From Lachnospiraceae bacterium (GTDB lineage: Bacteria > Bacillota > Clostridia > Lachnospirales > Lachnospiraceae), in contig JAEEHY010000002.1 of assembly GCA_016281085.1 (NCBI GenBank), forward strand, positions 1 to 35,742: a stretch of 35,742 nt of DNA, in the 5' to 3' direction. Below the pieces are notes generated by a model. The model did not search any database. It had not been told where the DNA came from and saw only the letters and a program-made list of their open reading frames with translations. This document shows, one piece after another, positions 1-9,788 of the stretch (positions within the stretch are counted from its first letter, which is position 1; each line of letters opens with the position of its first letter). The position numbers and the translations under genes are program-made.

Positions 1-34
1 GATCAAATGACACCAAAGAAAATCAACTCGGTTC

Positions 35-1816
35 TTATGGATAAACCTCGAGTGTATCAAGCGGGATCGAAATAAGGATCGTAGTGCCCACCCCCTTCTC
101 ACTCTCAACAGCAACCGAGGATCTCTCACTCGTATGCATCTTAAGACGCAGACATGCGTTTATTACGCCCACATGCTTTCCCGCTCTGAGATCATCAATG
201 GTACAGCTGACTAAACGTTCATTCAATGACCTGACCTCATTATCATCCATTCCGTCTCCCGTATCCTCTACTTCCATATACAGCCGGTCAGCCTGTTCGT
301 AAACCCTTATATAAATATATGTTACTCCGGCCTTATGCTCCGCACCGTGGACACAGGCGTTCTCGACGAAGGTTTCAAGCGTGAGCTTCGGGATATAGTA
401 ATTCTCGCAGCCGTTCCTTATGCTTATCTGATAGCTCAGCTTATCACCGAACCGGTACTTCTGAAGCTCAAGGTAGGCTTCCACAAACCGTATCTCATCC
501 TTGATCCTGATATTGTCATCCGACCAGTTGACATTCTGCCTCTGCAGAAGGGCAAGGCGTTCGATCATCCCGGCAGTCTCATCCTCCTTCTTTATAACGC
601 TGTGCATCCTTATACTCTCAAGCACATTGAAAAGGAAGTGGGGATTGATCTGCGAATGGAGCGCATCAAGCTCCGCCTGCCGTCTTGAAAGCTCCAGCTC
701 CTGTTTTCTCAGACGCTCCTCATATACAGTCCTGATAAGGTCCTTAAGACGCGTGACCATCTTATTGTAATTACGCATGAGGTTTCCGATCTCATCTTTT
801 CCTTCCGCATCTTCTATCGTTTCAAGACTGTCGTAAGCCGCGTTCACATTGTCAAAAGAATCATTCAGTATCCTCAGCCTGCTCACGAACGACCGGTTTA
901 TCATATACATCAGGATCGCCGGGAGCAGTATGTTAACGAGAAGAAGAAGTACCAGCAGAGGCAGCTGTTCATAAAGCTTAAGCATCGCATCTGCCTGTGA
1001 CTTTACCAGTACAGTGAGGCCTGTACCGTAAATCTCGAATTCACTCCTGTGCGCGAACAGCTCCCCGTTCTTAAGCTCCTCATACGGCGTGATAACATCC
1101 GAATAGCCTTCATTGGAATAAAGGATCCTGTCGCCCTCGCACAGATATACCGGAAGCGAGTAATTCCTGTTGTTGAAGCGCCTTACCATGGAACCGTAAT
1201 CCACTTCTATCTTAATATATTTTTCGTATTTAAGATTCTTGTAATAATCAAGCTTCCTGACTATGGCCAGACGTTTTCTGGATGTCTCTGTCCTTATTTC
1301 ATCACCGATAAAATAGCTTATCAGTACCGCATCCTTATCCGAAGCCTTAACAGCCTTATACCACTCCTCGTCCTTATGACCGTCAAGTGCGATAAAGGCT
1401 CCTCCGCTTATTATTGTCGGATTGTCCGAATACATCGTTATCGCATAGTCGCTGTCAGACAGATTTATCTGGGCGAACGGCTGATTAACAAGATCATAAC
1501 GAGCTTCGAAGAATTCAACATCGGACGAATAATCCTTATCAAGAAATTCATTTATCGATCTGTTTATGAAGAAGCTTCGTGTCATCCTGTCCGCATCATC
1601 GATGATATTTACGAAATCAGCCTCCATGGCATTGGCGATATTGCCCATTTCGTATTGTGTCCTTGTCTCCTCATCACGTCTGACAAGATGCAGTATCACG
1701 GCATCGGTCACAAACAGCGGGAGCAGCACACAGATAAGAAAGAGAACAATAAGCTTACGCCGTATCGTCAAGTCATCCAGTATTCCCTTACGGTATCTCC
1801 TGATCCTGTTACTCAT
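35..1816 (-). CDS. Sensor histidine kinase, YesM/LytS-like (two TM segments, extracytoplasmic sensor, HAMP-like region, His_kinase, HATPase_c)
   Basis: H-box ALHSQINPHFLFNVLESIR, N-box TLETFVENACVHG, G-box VEDTGDGMDD; N-terminal TM anchor and second TM near aa 285-310. Confidence 0.9.
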   Translation of the reverse strand: MSNRIRRYRKGILDDLTIRRKLIVLFLICVLLPLFVTDAVILHLVRRDEETRTQYEMGNIANAMEADFVNIIDDADRMTRSFFINRSINEFLDKDYSSDVEFFEARYDLVNQPFAQINLSDSDYAITMYSDNPTIISGGAFIALDGHKDEEWYKAVKASDKDAVLISYFIGDEIRTETSRKRLAIVRKLDYYKNLKYEKYIKIEVDYGSMVRRFNNRNYSLPVYLCEGDRILYSNEGYSDVITPYEELKNGELFAHRSEFEIYGTGLTVLVKSQADAMLKLYEQLPLLVLLLLVNILLPAILMYMINRSFVSRLRILNDSFDNVNAAYDSLETIEDAEGKDEIGNLMRNYNKMVTRLKDLIRTVYEERLRKQELELSRRQAELDALHSQINPHFLFNVLESIRMHSVIKKEDETAGMIERLALLQRQNVNWSDDNIRIKDEIRFVEAYLELQKYRFGDKLSYQISIRNGCENYYIPKLTLETFVENACVHGAEHKAGVTYIYIRVYEQADRLYMEVEDTGDGMDDNEVRSLNERLVSCTIDDLRAGKHVGVINACLRLKMHTSERSSVAVESEKGVGTTILISIPLDTLEVYP

Positions 1817-1886
1817 GGGTTTATTTTATCATATTTGCCTGTAATGATAAAAGTGTTAAAACCAAATAAACAGCCGGCAGACAAAA

Positions 1887-1912
1887 GACCGGATACACTA
1901 AGGTATCCGGTC
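1887..1912 (-). terminator. Rho-independent terminator
   Basis: Perfect 10-bp stem GACCGGATAC/GTATCCGGTC, followed on the minus strand by TTTTGTCT; lies just after the stop of the 1938..2204 gene. Confidence 0.8.
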
Positions 1913-1937
1913 CTCTTATGTTTTATTAAATTCAGCT

Positions 1938-2204
1938 TTATTCGCTCTCAAAGGGACTTACATCCATCACCCTTGAAGCATTCATCATTCCCATCTGCAT
2001 CTGCATTCCCAGTATGTCCGCAAGATTCTTTGTCTGTCCCGGCTTAAGCGGGTTCTCGTTCTGTCCCGAACTTGTCAGTCCGGAGAAATCCGTCTTACCC
2101 GAAGCCGTATCAGAACCTATCGCACTGATCTTATTCAGACTGGCTGAACTTACGCTGTTGGTATTGTAAATGTAAGGACTTGCTCCCACAGCACCTATTC
2201 TCAT
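1938..2204 (-). CDS. Small hypothetical protein (MRIGAVGASPYIYNTNSVSSASLNKI...), function unknown
   Basis: ORF opens at 2228, but the AAAGGAGG ribosome-binding site precedes the internal ATG at 2204; followed by a terminator. Confidence 0.65.
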   Translation of the reverse strand: MRIGAVGASPYIYNTNSVSSASLNKISAIGSDTASGKTDFSGLTSSGQNENPLKPGQTKNLADILGMQMQMGMMNASRVMDVSPFESE

Positions 2205-2312
2205 AGCGCCTCCTTTACAATTAGTCACATATGTTCCTAAATGTAACTATACACCAATCCGGGACATTAGTCAATGCATTTTTAAGTATTTTTCCGGCTG
2301 TTATGACTTATC

Positions 2313-4061
2313 CTACATCTCGGGAACGGTCTTGGTATCTCCGTATACCTCTGCCCACTTAGCGGCACGTTCATCAGATACGTCCTTACCGCCTGCTGCA
2401 AGGTATTCCTCCATACCGCTGTCCCAAACAGAGTCAAAGTCGGCAGGTGCTGCTGTTACGGCAAGGTCATATACCTCTGTTCTCTTTGAGTTAAGAGCCT
2501 CACCAACACCGCTCTCGGATGTGATCTCACCAACATTTACACACTTTGCGGGACGTGTATCCGTCTTGGCAATCTTATCGGCATCCTGAACAAGCTGAGG
2601 ATCGATATTCGCGTAGCTGTGTGCGGTTGTGAGCTCTGTAAGCTTGGCATCAGTCAAATGAAGTCCGTTACAGGTAATTGTCATGTCGATATTGAAGCCT
2701 GAGTTCTGGATATCATCACCTGTTGCTGCTATGATCTCGTATGATCCGTCATCAAGCTTATTGTGGGTCACACCCTCGTCACCGAGCTGTAAGTACTCGA
2801 TATGCTCGGGAGCTGAAATCCAGTCAAGATAAAGCATTGAAGCAAGAGGCTCATCATTTGTTGTAGGGAAGAATATCTTACGGTCGCCTGCTGTTGAGTC
2901 TACGAACTTGGTATGTGTTCCCTTTGAATCCTCGAAGGGATCGATAGCTACGAACTTGGCATCCTCGCCTACTATTCTCTGAAGGTTTGCATTGATCGAA
3001 TCCTCACCGTTTCTGAAAGGATAATCCCAGTTATGTGTGAATGCGCCTACATAACCTGCCTTCATCATGTCATCTTCTGTTGTATCGCCTTCGCCGTAAA
3101 GAGCGAAATCATTCCACATAAGTCCGTCGTTATACCACTTGTTAAGAAGCCTAACTGCTTCCTTTGTTCCGGGCTCCGTGAACTTTCTGTCATCAAAGCC
3201 GTTTACATAGAAATCATAATCAGATATTGCCGGATCGATAAAGGACTCGATAAGTGTAGCTGCTCTCCAGCCCACATCGAAGCTTACAGAATAAGGAACC
3301 ATCTTCTTGGCATCTGCGCCGAGGAGCTTGTCTGCGTTGTCTCTGAAGGCAATGAGCATATCCTCGAATTCCTGCTTGGTTGTGGGTGCCTTAAGATCAA
3401 GTGCATCCAGCCAGTCCTGACGAACGAAGGTATTAACACGGTTAGCTGTTGCCCTCTTACCTTCGATCGCCCACAGTGTTCCGTCTACAGGGCTCTTGTC
3501 CCAGTACATATTGGTCTCACCCAGCCAATCCCAGAGATTGGGACAATCAGCCTTGGTATCCTCTACTATCTGTGCAAGATCCTGAACACCGCCCATGTTG
3601 GCATATGTCTGGATGGTTGCATAACTGTATGTAACACAGATATCCGGTGCTTCGCCTGCCGCAAGAAGGTTGTTGATCTCATCAACCTCTGTCCAACGGG
3701 GTACAGCCACGAACTCAACCTCTACGTTGTGGTCTGCAAGCATTCCGTCCTGGATATACTTGGTATATTTATTGTTGGTCGGATCTGAACCGCCGTCATT
3801 ACCGCGGTCATATACCTCTACGGTGATATGACGGGTTTCAGCGAACTTACCGTCCGTAAGCTCTCCTGCTGCCGCTGACTCTGAACTGTCATCAGATGAA
3901 GCATCTTCAGCAACGGCTTCAGGCTCGGTATCAGCCGGTGCCTCTGCCGTATCACCTGTTGATGCATCGGCTGCCGGTGCCGCAGGCGCCTGTGAGCCAC
4001 ATGCTGCAAGCGAGAATACCATTGTACCCGCAAGCAAAAGTGAGATTAGTTTCTTTTTCAT
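2313..4061 (-). CDS. Extracellular solute-binding lipoprotein of a carbohydrate ABC transporter (LplA-like)
   Basis: Signal peptide and lipobox MKKKLISLLLAGTMVFSLAACGS; acidic/Ala/Ser linker; adjacent to two LplB/LplC-type permeases. ORF opens at 4145, start placed at the signal-peptide Met. Confidence 0.9.
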   Translation of the reverse strand: MKKKLISLLLAGTMVFSLAACGSQAPAAPAADASTGDTAEAPADTEPEAVAEDASSDDSSESAAAGELTDGKFAETRHITVEVYDRGNDGGSDPTNNKYTKYIQDGMLADHNVEVEFVAVPRWTEVDEINNLLAAGEAPDICVTYSYATIQTYANMGGVQDLAQIVEDTKADCPNLWDWLGETNMYWDKSPVDGTLWAIEGKRATANRVNTFVRQDWLDALDLKAPTTKQEFEDMLIAFRDNADKLLGADAKKMVPYSVSFDVGWRAATLIESFIDPAISDYDFYVNGFDDRKFTEPGTKEAVRLLNKWYNDGLMWNDFALYGEGDTTEDDMMKAGYVGAFTHNWDYPFRNGEDSINANLQRIVGEDAKFVAIDPFEDSKGTHTKFVDSTAGDRKIFFPTTNDEPLASMLYLDWISAPEHIEYLQLGDEGVTHNKLDDGSYEIIAATGDDIQNSGFNIDMTITCNGLHLTDAKLTELTTAHSYANIDPQLVQDADKIAKTDTRPAKCVNVGEITSESGVGEALNSKRTEVYDLAVTAAPADFDSVWDSGMEEYLAAGGKDVSDERAAKWAEVYGDTKTVPEM

Positions 4062-4157
4062 TTGTCTTCCTCCATAAAATGAAATGTTTATAGTTCCTGA
4101 ATATCGGATGATCACATCCGGTAATTCCTCTTTAAATTGCACCATATATGGTACATA

Positions 4158-5039
4158 TCATCCCTTGACCGCTCCGACCGTAACACCGTGAATGAAATAC
4201 TTCTGTAACCACGGATATATACAGAGGATAGGTATCGTAGAGAACATGACTATGGCCGCCTTAAGGGATTCATTAAGTCCCGGTGATGAGAAACCCTCCT
4301 GTGTGGCAACTTCGATATTGTTGATATTGTTGATTACATTGTACAGGAGCAACTGAAGCGGATAATACTTCTTGTCCTTCATATACATCAGGGCGTCCGA
4401 ATAACCGTTCCAGCGTCCCACCGCATAGAACAGTGCCAGAGTTGCCATAACGGGCTTGGAAAGCGGCAGGTAGATGACTGTGAGTATCTTGAAATAGGAT
4501 GCACCGTCTATCTGGGCAGATTCCCTTAAGCTTTCAGGTATACCGTAGAAGAAACTGCGCATTATTATCATGTTATATACGCTTAAGCAGCCCGGAAGAA
4601 TAAGAACAAGAGGGTTACTCAGAAGCCCCAGGGAGTTCATGAGCAGATAATTGGGAATTGTTCCCGCATTGAAGAACATGGTGATCGTTATTATGACATT
4701 GATCACCCCGCGTCCCTTAAGATCCTCGTAAATAAGCGGGTAAGCACATATAGCGGTGATCACCAGTGATGTGATCGTACAGATGATCGTTAACACGACC
4801 GTCCATACAAAGGCCCTTATGTATTTGGCATCCTTAAGTACTGTCTTGTATGCTTCAAAGTTAAGCCCCTTGGGCAGAAGATATACCTCATGCTTTACCA
4901 GAAAATCAGAGCCGCTGAGTGACTTGGCCAGAAGGTTCAGCATCGGAAGGACACATGCAAGACATACAAGAAGGCATATAATAACAAATATCATATCGCC
5001 TGCCTTTGTTTTATTTGATTTGATCATTCGGTCATTCAT
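4158..5039 (-). CDS. Carbohydrate ABC transporter permease (LplC/YtcP-like)
   Basis: Multiple TM segments; EAA-type loop ESLRESAQIDGASYFKILTVIYLPLSKPV. Confidence 0.92.
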   Translation of the reverse strand: MNDRMIKSNKTKAGDMIFVIICLLVCLACVLPMLNLLAKSLSGSDFLVKHEVYLLPKGLNFEAYKTVLKDAKYIRAFVWTVVLTIICTITSLVITAICAYPLIYEDLKGRGVINVIITITMFFNAGTIPNYLLMNSLGLLSNPLVLILPGCLSVYNMIIMRSFFYGIPESLRESAQIDGASYFKILTVIYLPLSKPVMATLALFYAVGRWNGYSDALMYMKDKKYYPLQLLLYNVINNINNIEVATQEGFSSPGLNESLKAAIVMFSTIPILCIYPWLQKYFIHGVTVGAVKG

Positions 5040-5068
5040 TTATATTTTTCCTCCTAATTCAGTATGAG

Positions 5069-5304
5069 GTAACTATTCAGAACCCCATTCGCAAAGTCGC
5101 GCTTCGCACTTTGTTTGCTCCGGGTGATGACACGCCGTTTTCACGCCGTGTCCGGTCGTCGCTCGCATGCTGATTTCGCTACGCTCAAGCTCGCTCCTGT
5201 GGTTACTTCGCCATATACATAAAATCCGACCTTCATGCCCTAAAGGACTAGCTTCGCGTCGCAAGCATGAGTCGTATTTTATGTGCATGGCTCTGAATAG
5301 TTAC
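5069..5304. repeat. Structured repeat element, copy 1: terminal inverted repeats (G)GTAACTATTCAGA with internal hairpins
   Basis: Left end GGTAACTATTCAGAAC, right end TCTGAATAGTTACC; internal hairpins at about 5092-5113, 5130-5151 and 5217-5284; same ends as 9789-10020. Confidence 0.85.
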
Positions 5305-6227
5305 CAAATTCCTCTTTCTCCAAGCTTTCTGGATATCCAGTTGGCAAGGAGCAGGAATATAACACATATTACAGACTGGAACAGACCAACCGCTGTCGTA
5401 AGCGAGAACTGAAGACCTTTGATACCGTTCTTATACACATATGTTGCGATAACGTTCGCGACACTCATGACCATGTTATTCTGGAAAGCATACGGTCTGT
5501 CGAAGCTGCTGCCCAGAATGTTTCCGAGGTTCATGATAAGCAGTACCACTATCGTAGGTCTTATACCGGGAAGAGTTATATGCCACATCTTGGAGAAACG
5601 TCCCGCACCGTCAACCGAAGCCGCTTCATACAGCTCGGGACTTATACCGGCGATGGCCGCGAGATAGACTATCGAATTCCAGCCGAAGCTCTGCCATACT
5701 CCCATGAAGATATAGGTAGCCACCCAGTGCTTTGGATCGTTAAGGAACGGAACAGCCTCTCCTCCGAGCTTCATGATCAGCTGGTTCACAAAACCGTTGG
5801 TAGGAGCAAACAGCTGTAATGCAAGACTTGATACGATGACCCATGACAAAAAGTGAGGCATGTAAGCTATTGTCTGCGTAACCTTTTTTAACTTCTTGAA
5901 GGCAAGCTCATTCAGGATCAGTGCAAAAATGATGGGAGCCGGGAAACCGGCTATCAGATCAAGGAGATTGAGCATGAGTGTGTTTCTCAGTGCATTTATA
6001 AAATCCTTATTTGAAAAAGCCTTTATGAAATACTTAAACCCGTGATCTGACGCAAGGGGCATCTTCCACGGACTTACACCTATCTTGTACTCTTTAAATG
6101 CTATCTGGATATATACCATGGGAATATACTTAAATATCAGCAGGTATATCATCGGCAGCAACAGGAGCACATACAGCTGCCAGTATTTCTTATAGGCTCC
6201 TTTCTTCTTCTCTTTCATCTCCTCCAT
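5301..6227 (-). CDS. Carbohydrate ABC transporter permease (LplB/YtEP-like)
   Basis: TM-rich; EAA loop SPELYEAASVDGAGRFSKMWHITLPGIRPT; ORF opens at 6272 but a terminator hairpin covers 6247-6289, so the start is probably at 6227 or 6218. Confidence 0.9.
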   Translation of the reverse strand: MEEMKEKKKGAYKKYWQLYVLLLLPMIYLLIFKYIPMVYIQIAFKEYKIGVSPWKMPLASDHGFKYFIKAFSNKDFINALRNTLMLNLLDLIAGFPAPIIFALILNELAFKKLKKVTQTIAYMPHFLSWVIVSSLALQLFAPTNGFVNQLIMKLGGEAVPFLNDPKHWVATYIFMGVWQSFGWNSIVYLAAIAGISPELYEAASVDGAGRFSKMWHITLPGIRPTIVVLLIMNLGNILGSSFDRPYAFQNNMVMSVANVIATYVYKNGIKGLQFSLTTAVGLFQSVICVIFLLLANWISRKLGERGIW

Positions 6228-6246
6228 CCTTTCTTGAACAAACAAA

Positions 6247-6289
6247 AATGCAGTGTAAAGATGCGCCTGCAAATCCTTACTACTGCATT
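6247..6289 (-). terminator. Rho-independent terminator after the response-regulator gene
   Basis: AATGCAGT...ACTGCATT stem followed on the minus strand by TTTTTGTTTGTTC. Confidence 0.65.
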
Positions 6290-6345
6290 ATAAAAAATAC
6301 CCATATCGGGTTCACCCTAAAAACTCAACTAAAAACCCTAAAAAA

Positions 6346-7941
6346 TCAAGTTGGCATTCCACCGTTCTTCCGGTACTTTGCAGGTGAGATGCCCATAACC
6401 TGCGTAAACTTCAACAGAAAATAGTCCGGATCCCTGTATCCGACATTTTCCGCTATATTGGCTATCTTCTCATCGGTGGAGAGAAGCTGCTTGGCAGCCT
6501 CGTCAATACGGACAGAGCACAGATAGTCCTTAAAGGACTGGTCGTATTTCTTCTTGAATATCTGGCCAAGATATGATGGGTTAACATAATATTTCCTGCT
6601 AAGCTCACGCAGCGTCAGATTCTGTGCGTAATTGTTCCTGACCTCCCTTTCTATCTCGGCAAGCAGACCCCTCGATACATTTCTCCTTAACTGTATCAGA
6701 TACTCTGCATAAGAAAGTGCAAACCTCTTAAGGTGTGTCCGGCCGCCGCGGGTAACAGTTGCATCGAAAGCATTCTCACTGATATAATGCAGGATCTCCT
6801 CCTGATCAACCGTTTCATCCTGCTCAACCGCAAGATGTATAAGCTGAAAGATCAGGTAGTTTAAGTTCATCGAACGCATATCCGTATTAATCCCGGCTCT
6901 CTCCATTTCCAAATACAATGCGTCGACGCTTCCGTTTATCCTGGTAATATCGTTCTGCTCGATCGCCGTTATCAGCTCATCAAGATTCTGCTTGAGAAGG
7001 ACAACATTATTGTGCGAAGCCGAGACCTCATCCTCATAGTAATAGATCCTCTTCTCATTGCTGAAGCCCCTGAAGGAGCGCAGCACACATGCATTGCTGT
7101 AGGATCTTGAAAGCCTGGATATATCATCGACACTCTTACCGGCAAGGAGTACCACACCGGCATCAATGTCCTTATTAAGCACATCACACAGTCCGTCCAG
7201 ATATTCGCTCTCATTCATATGGGAGGCATTCATAAGACCATCATAGATCACGATACCTATCTCATGATCCTCCAGATAGTCAAACGCATCTCTTACAATA
7301 CAGGAAGGGTTCCCGATATACTCCTCTGCAGCCAGGCTGAGCGCATCCCTTATCTCCTTTATCTCATCATCATCCATATCCTCCAGAGATTCCGTATTGT
7401 CAACAGAAGCTATCATGAACCGGCATTTCTCCTTTCCAATGCCCAGTTCCTTCTTAACATATGCCTCATCATCTTCGTCATACCTGCCGCACAACAATGC
7501 GATCATGCTCTGCCTGAAATATGCATCTTCTATCGTTTCCCTGGCTTTGGCCACCTTCAGCTTCTCATGGATCGACTCCGTAACCTGATCCAGTATCTCA
7601 ATAAGCCGGTCACTGTCAATAGGCTTAAGCAGATAATCCATACATGAATACCGTATGGCCTGCCTTGCGTATTCGAAATCATTATAACCGCTGAGTATCA
7701 CGAAATACGCATCAGACACCCCTTCCTCACGGATACGCCTTATAAGCTCAAGTCCGTTCATCTCGGGCATCTTGATATCGGCTATGATAAGATCGACCGC
7801 ATTATCCTTAAGAAAATCATAAGCCTCGCGCCCGTTGGCTGCGCTCTTTACTATCTCAAAGCCCCTGTCCTCCCAGTCTATCACCACGGACATACCCCTT
7901 AGTATCAGCGGCTCGTCATCCACAAGCATTACCTTATACAT
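6346..7941 (-). CDS. Response regulator, YesN-like (REC + AraC-type HTH)
   Basis: MYKVMLVDDEPLILRGM...DLIIADIKMPEMNGLELI...; C-terminal AraC HTH (YYVNPSYLGQIFKKKYDQSFKDYLCSVRIDEAAKQLL...VGYRDPDYFLLKFTQVMGISPAKYRK). ORF opens at 7986. Confidence 0.93.
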   Translation of the reverse strand: MYKVMLVDDEPLILRGMSVVIDWEDRGFEIVKSAANGREAYDFLKDNAVDLIIADIKMPEMNGLELIRRIREEGVSDAYFVILSGYNDFEYARQAIRYSCMDYLLKPIDSDRLIEILDQVTESIHEKLKVAKARETIEDAYFRQSMIALLCGRYDEDDEAYVKKELGIGKEKCRFMIASVDNTESLEDMDDDEIKEIRDALSLAAEEYIGNPSCIVRDAFDYLEDHEIGIVIYDGLMNASHMNESEYLDGLCDVLNKDIDAGVVLLAGKSVDDISRLSRSYSNACVLRSFRGFSNEKRIYYYEDEVSASHNNVVLLKQNLDELITAIEQNDITRINGSVDALYLEMERAGINTDMRSMNLNYLIFQLIHLAVEQDETVDQEEILHYISENAFDATVTRGGRTHLKRFALSYAEYLIQLRRNVSRGLLAEIEREVRNNYAQNLTLRELSRKYYVNPSYLGQIFKKKYDQSFKDYLCSVRIDEAAKQLLSTDEKIANIAENVGYRDPDYFLLKFTQVMGISPAKYRKNGGMPT

Positions 7942-7982
7942 CTGTTCTACCTCTGTTCTGTCTTTGTACTGCCTTTGCAGGT

Positions 7983-9767
7983 TCAAAATGCCGATGTCTC
8001 CAGTGTATCAACAGGAATACCTATCAGAAATCTGGTCCCGACTCCCTTTGTACTGACAACCTTGAAAACAGCCCTGTCACTGGTTATCATCTTAAGCCGG
8101 AGACAGGCATTTATTATACCGACCCTCTTACCCTCTTTAAGATCGGAGATATTGCAGTCCCTCATCCTTTTGTTCAGTGCTTCGACAGCACTCTCATCCA
8201 TTCCGGAGCCTGTATCCTCAACCTCCAGAAACAGTGTGTCGTCCTGCTCATATATACGGATATATACCCAACAGGGAACCGACTTATTCTCCACGCCGTG
8301 CTCACATGCGTTTTCCACGAAGGTTTCAAGTGTGAGCTTCGGTACGTTGTAATTCTCGCAGCCGTTCTTAATACTGACCTTATAGTTTAACCTGTCTTCA
8401 AAACGCAGCTTCTGAAGATCAAGATATGCCTCAACAAACTTAAGCTCGTCCTTAAGCCTGATAAAGTCATTCGACCAGTCCACGCTCTGTCTCTCCAATA
8501 TCGCAAGCTTCTCAATCATGCTCGCGATCTCCTTCTCCTTCCTGATAAGACTGAGCATCCTGATGCTTTCAAGAACATTAAACAAAAAATGCGGATTTAT
8601 CTGGGAATGAAGAGCCAACAGTTCAGCCTGCTGCCTGGCAATATCGGTTTCCTGCTTCTCCAGCCTGTCCTCATATACCGTCTTGATAAGCTCCTTAAGA
8701 CGACGTACCATTAAATTGTAATTCGTCATAAGATTGCTTATCTCATCATTTCCCTCTATGTTTTCAATTTCCTTTATCTGCGACACCTCTCCCTTGATCT
8801 TGTCAAAGGAAGCATTCAGCAGTGCAAATCGTTCTGTCAGTGACTTGTTAATTATGTAAACCAAAGTCACAGGAAAGAACAGATTCATGAAAACGAGCAG
8901 AATAAATACCGGAATATTCTTCCTACTTAAAAAACGGATTCCCGTATCAGGTTCAAGCACCAGTACCCTAAGCTTTGAACCATGCAGATCAAGATCGGAT
9001 ATGGCCGCTATCCTCTCACTCCCCGTAAGAGTGGCAAAGGGCTCGTTTATGTCGGCCTTATCATCATTTGAAAAAAGAATGATATCATCACTGCAGACAT
9101 AGACGGTCGCGAGATAATTCATTTCATTGAGTGACTTCACAAGTTCATTGTAATTGATGTCAACCTTAATTATAACCTCTCGTTTGAAATTTCCGTAATT
9201 GTTCATGGTACGGAGCAGACATATATTTCTCTTGCTTGACTTGATGTACTCTCCGGTCTCACCATAATAGAAAGTTTCGAAGATAGGGGCATTGGATTCG
9301 CGAAATGCCTTATACCATTCTGTACCGGCTATCGCTTCAATGGAACAGAAACGTCCTCCGCTTACGATAGTCGGATTATCGGTATAGATGGTAACATTGT
9401 AGTTGGAATTGTTGAATATACTCCCCGCAAGCGACTGTCGCAGAAGCCTGTAATTGGCGGAATAGTAATCATAGGGTTTTTCGTACTCCCTGCTGATGAA
9501 TTCATTGACAGCTCTGTCAAGATAGATTGCATTGGTCGTATCAAGGATATCATCGAACAGACCGGTGATATTGTTTCCCACCGCCTGTGCGATATTGTTA
9601 AGCTCATACTCCTGCCTCTGCCTCTCGTCACGGTTTATTATATGTATGATGATACCGTCCGTTACGATAAGCGGCAGGATAACGCAGAAAGCATAAAAGA
9701 ATATCAGCTTTCTGTAGATTGTCAGGTTGTTCATCAGACCGGTGAACGTGTTAAAAATCTTTTTCAT
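7983..9767 (-). CDS. Sensor histidine kinase, YesM-like
   Basis: ALHSQINPHFLFNVLESIR, TLETFVENACEHG, VEDTGSGMDE; paralogous to 35..1816. ORF opens at 9899, but that extension translates the repeat element; start placed at MKKIFNTFTGLMNNLTIYRKL. Confidence 0.88.
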   Translation of the reverse strand: MKKIFNTFTGLMNNLTIYRKLIFFYAFCVILPLIVTDGIIIHIINRDERQRQEYELNNIAQAVGNNITGLFDDILDTTNAIYLDRAVNEFISREYEKPYDYYSANYRLLRQSLAGSIFNNSNYNVTIYTDNPTIVSGGRFCSIEAIAGTEWYKAFRESNAPIFETFYYGETGEYIKSSKRNICLLRTMNNYGNFKREVIIKVDINYNELVKSLNEMNYLATVYVCSDDIILFSNDDKADINEPFATLTGSERIAAISDLDLHGSKLRVLVLEPDTGIRFLSRKNIPVFILLVFMNLFFPVTLVYIINKSLTERFALLNASFDKIKGEVSQIKEIENIEGNDEISNLMTNYNLMVRRLKELIKTVYEDRLEKQETDIARQQAELLALHSQINPHFLFNVLESIRMLSLIRKEKEIASMIEKLAILERQSVDWSNDFIRLKDELKFVEAYLDLQKLRFEDRLNYKVSIKNGCENYNVPKLTLETFVENACEHGVENKSVPCWVYIRIYEQDDTLFLEVEDTGSGMDESAVEALNKRMRDCNISDLKEGKRVGIINACLRLKMITSDRAVFKVVSTKGVGTRFLIGIPVDTLETSAF

Positions 9768-9773
9768 GGTGCT

Positions 9774-9782
9774 AGTATAACA
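9774..9782 (-). promoter_or_regulatory. Candidate extended -10 promoter (TGTTATACT) for the kinase/regulator operon
   Basis: Minus strand reads TGTTATACT-AGCACC-ATG; abuts the end of the repeat element. Confidence 0.45.
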
Positions 9783-9788
9783 TATTTT

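Noticed and set aside
1049-2047. 332-aa plus-strand ORF
   Set aside because: Antisense shadow of the YesM kinase gene; Cys/His/Tyr-rich unnatural composition, no domain, no RBS
3033-3788. 251-aa plus-strand ORF
   Set aside because: Antisense to the solute-binding protein gene; Cys-rich, no domain
5073-5288. 71-aa minus ORF inside repeat copy 1
   Set aside because: Lies wholly inside the hairpin-rich repeat; frame not preserved in copy 2
5069-5304. CRISPR-like array or tRNA-like cluster
   Set aside because: No regularly spaced direct repeats with unique spacers; hairpins differ in sequence and no tRNA motifs (GGTTCRA) fit
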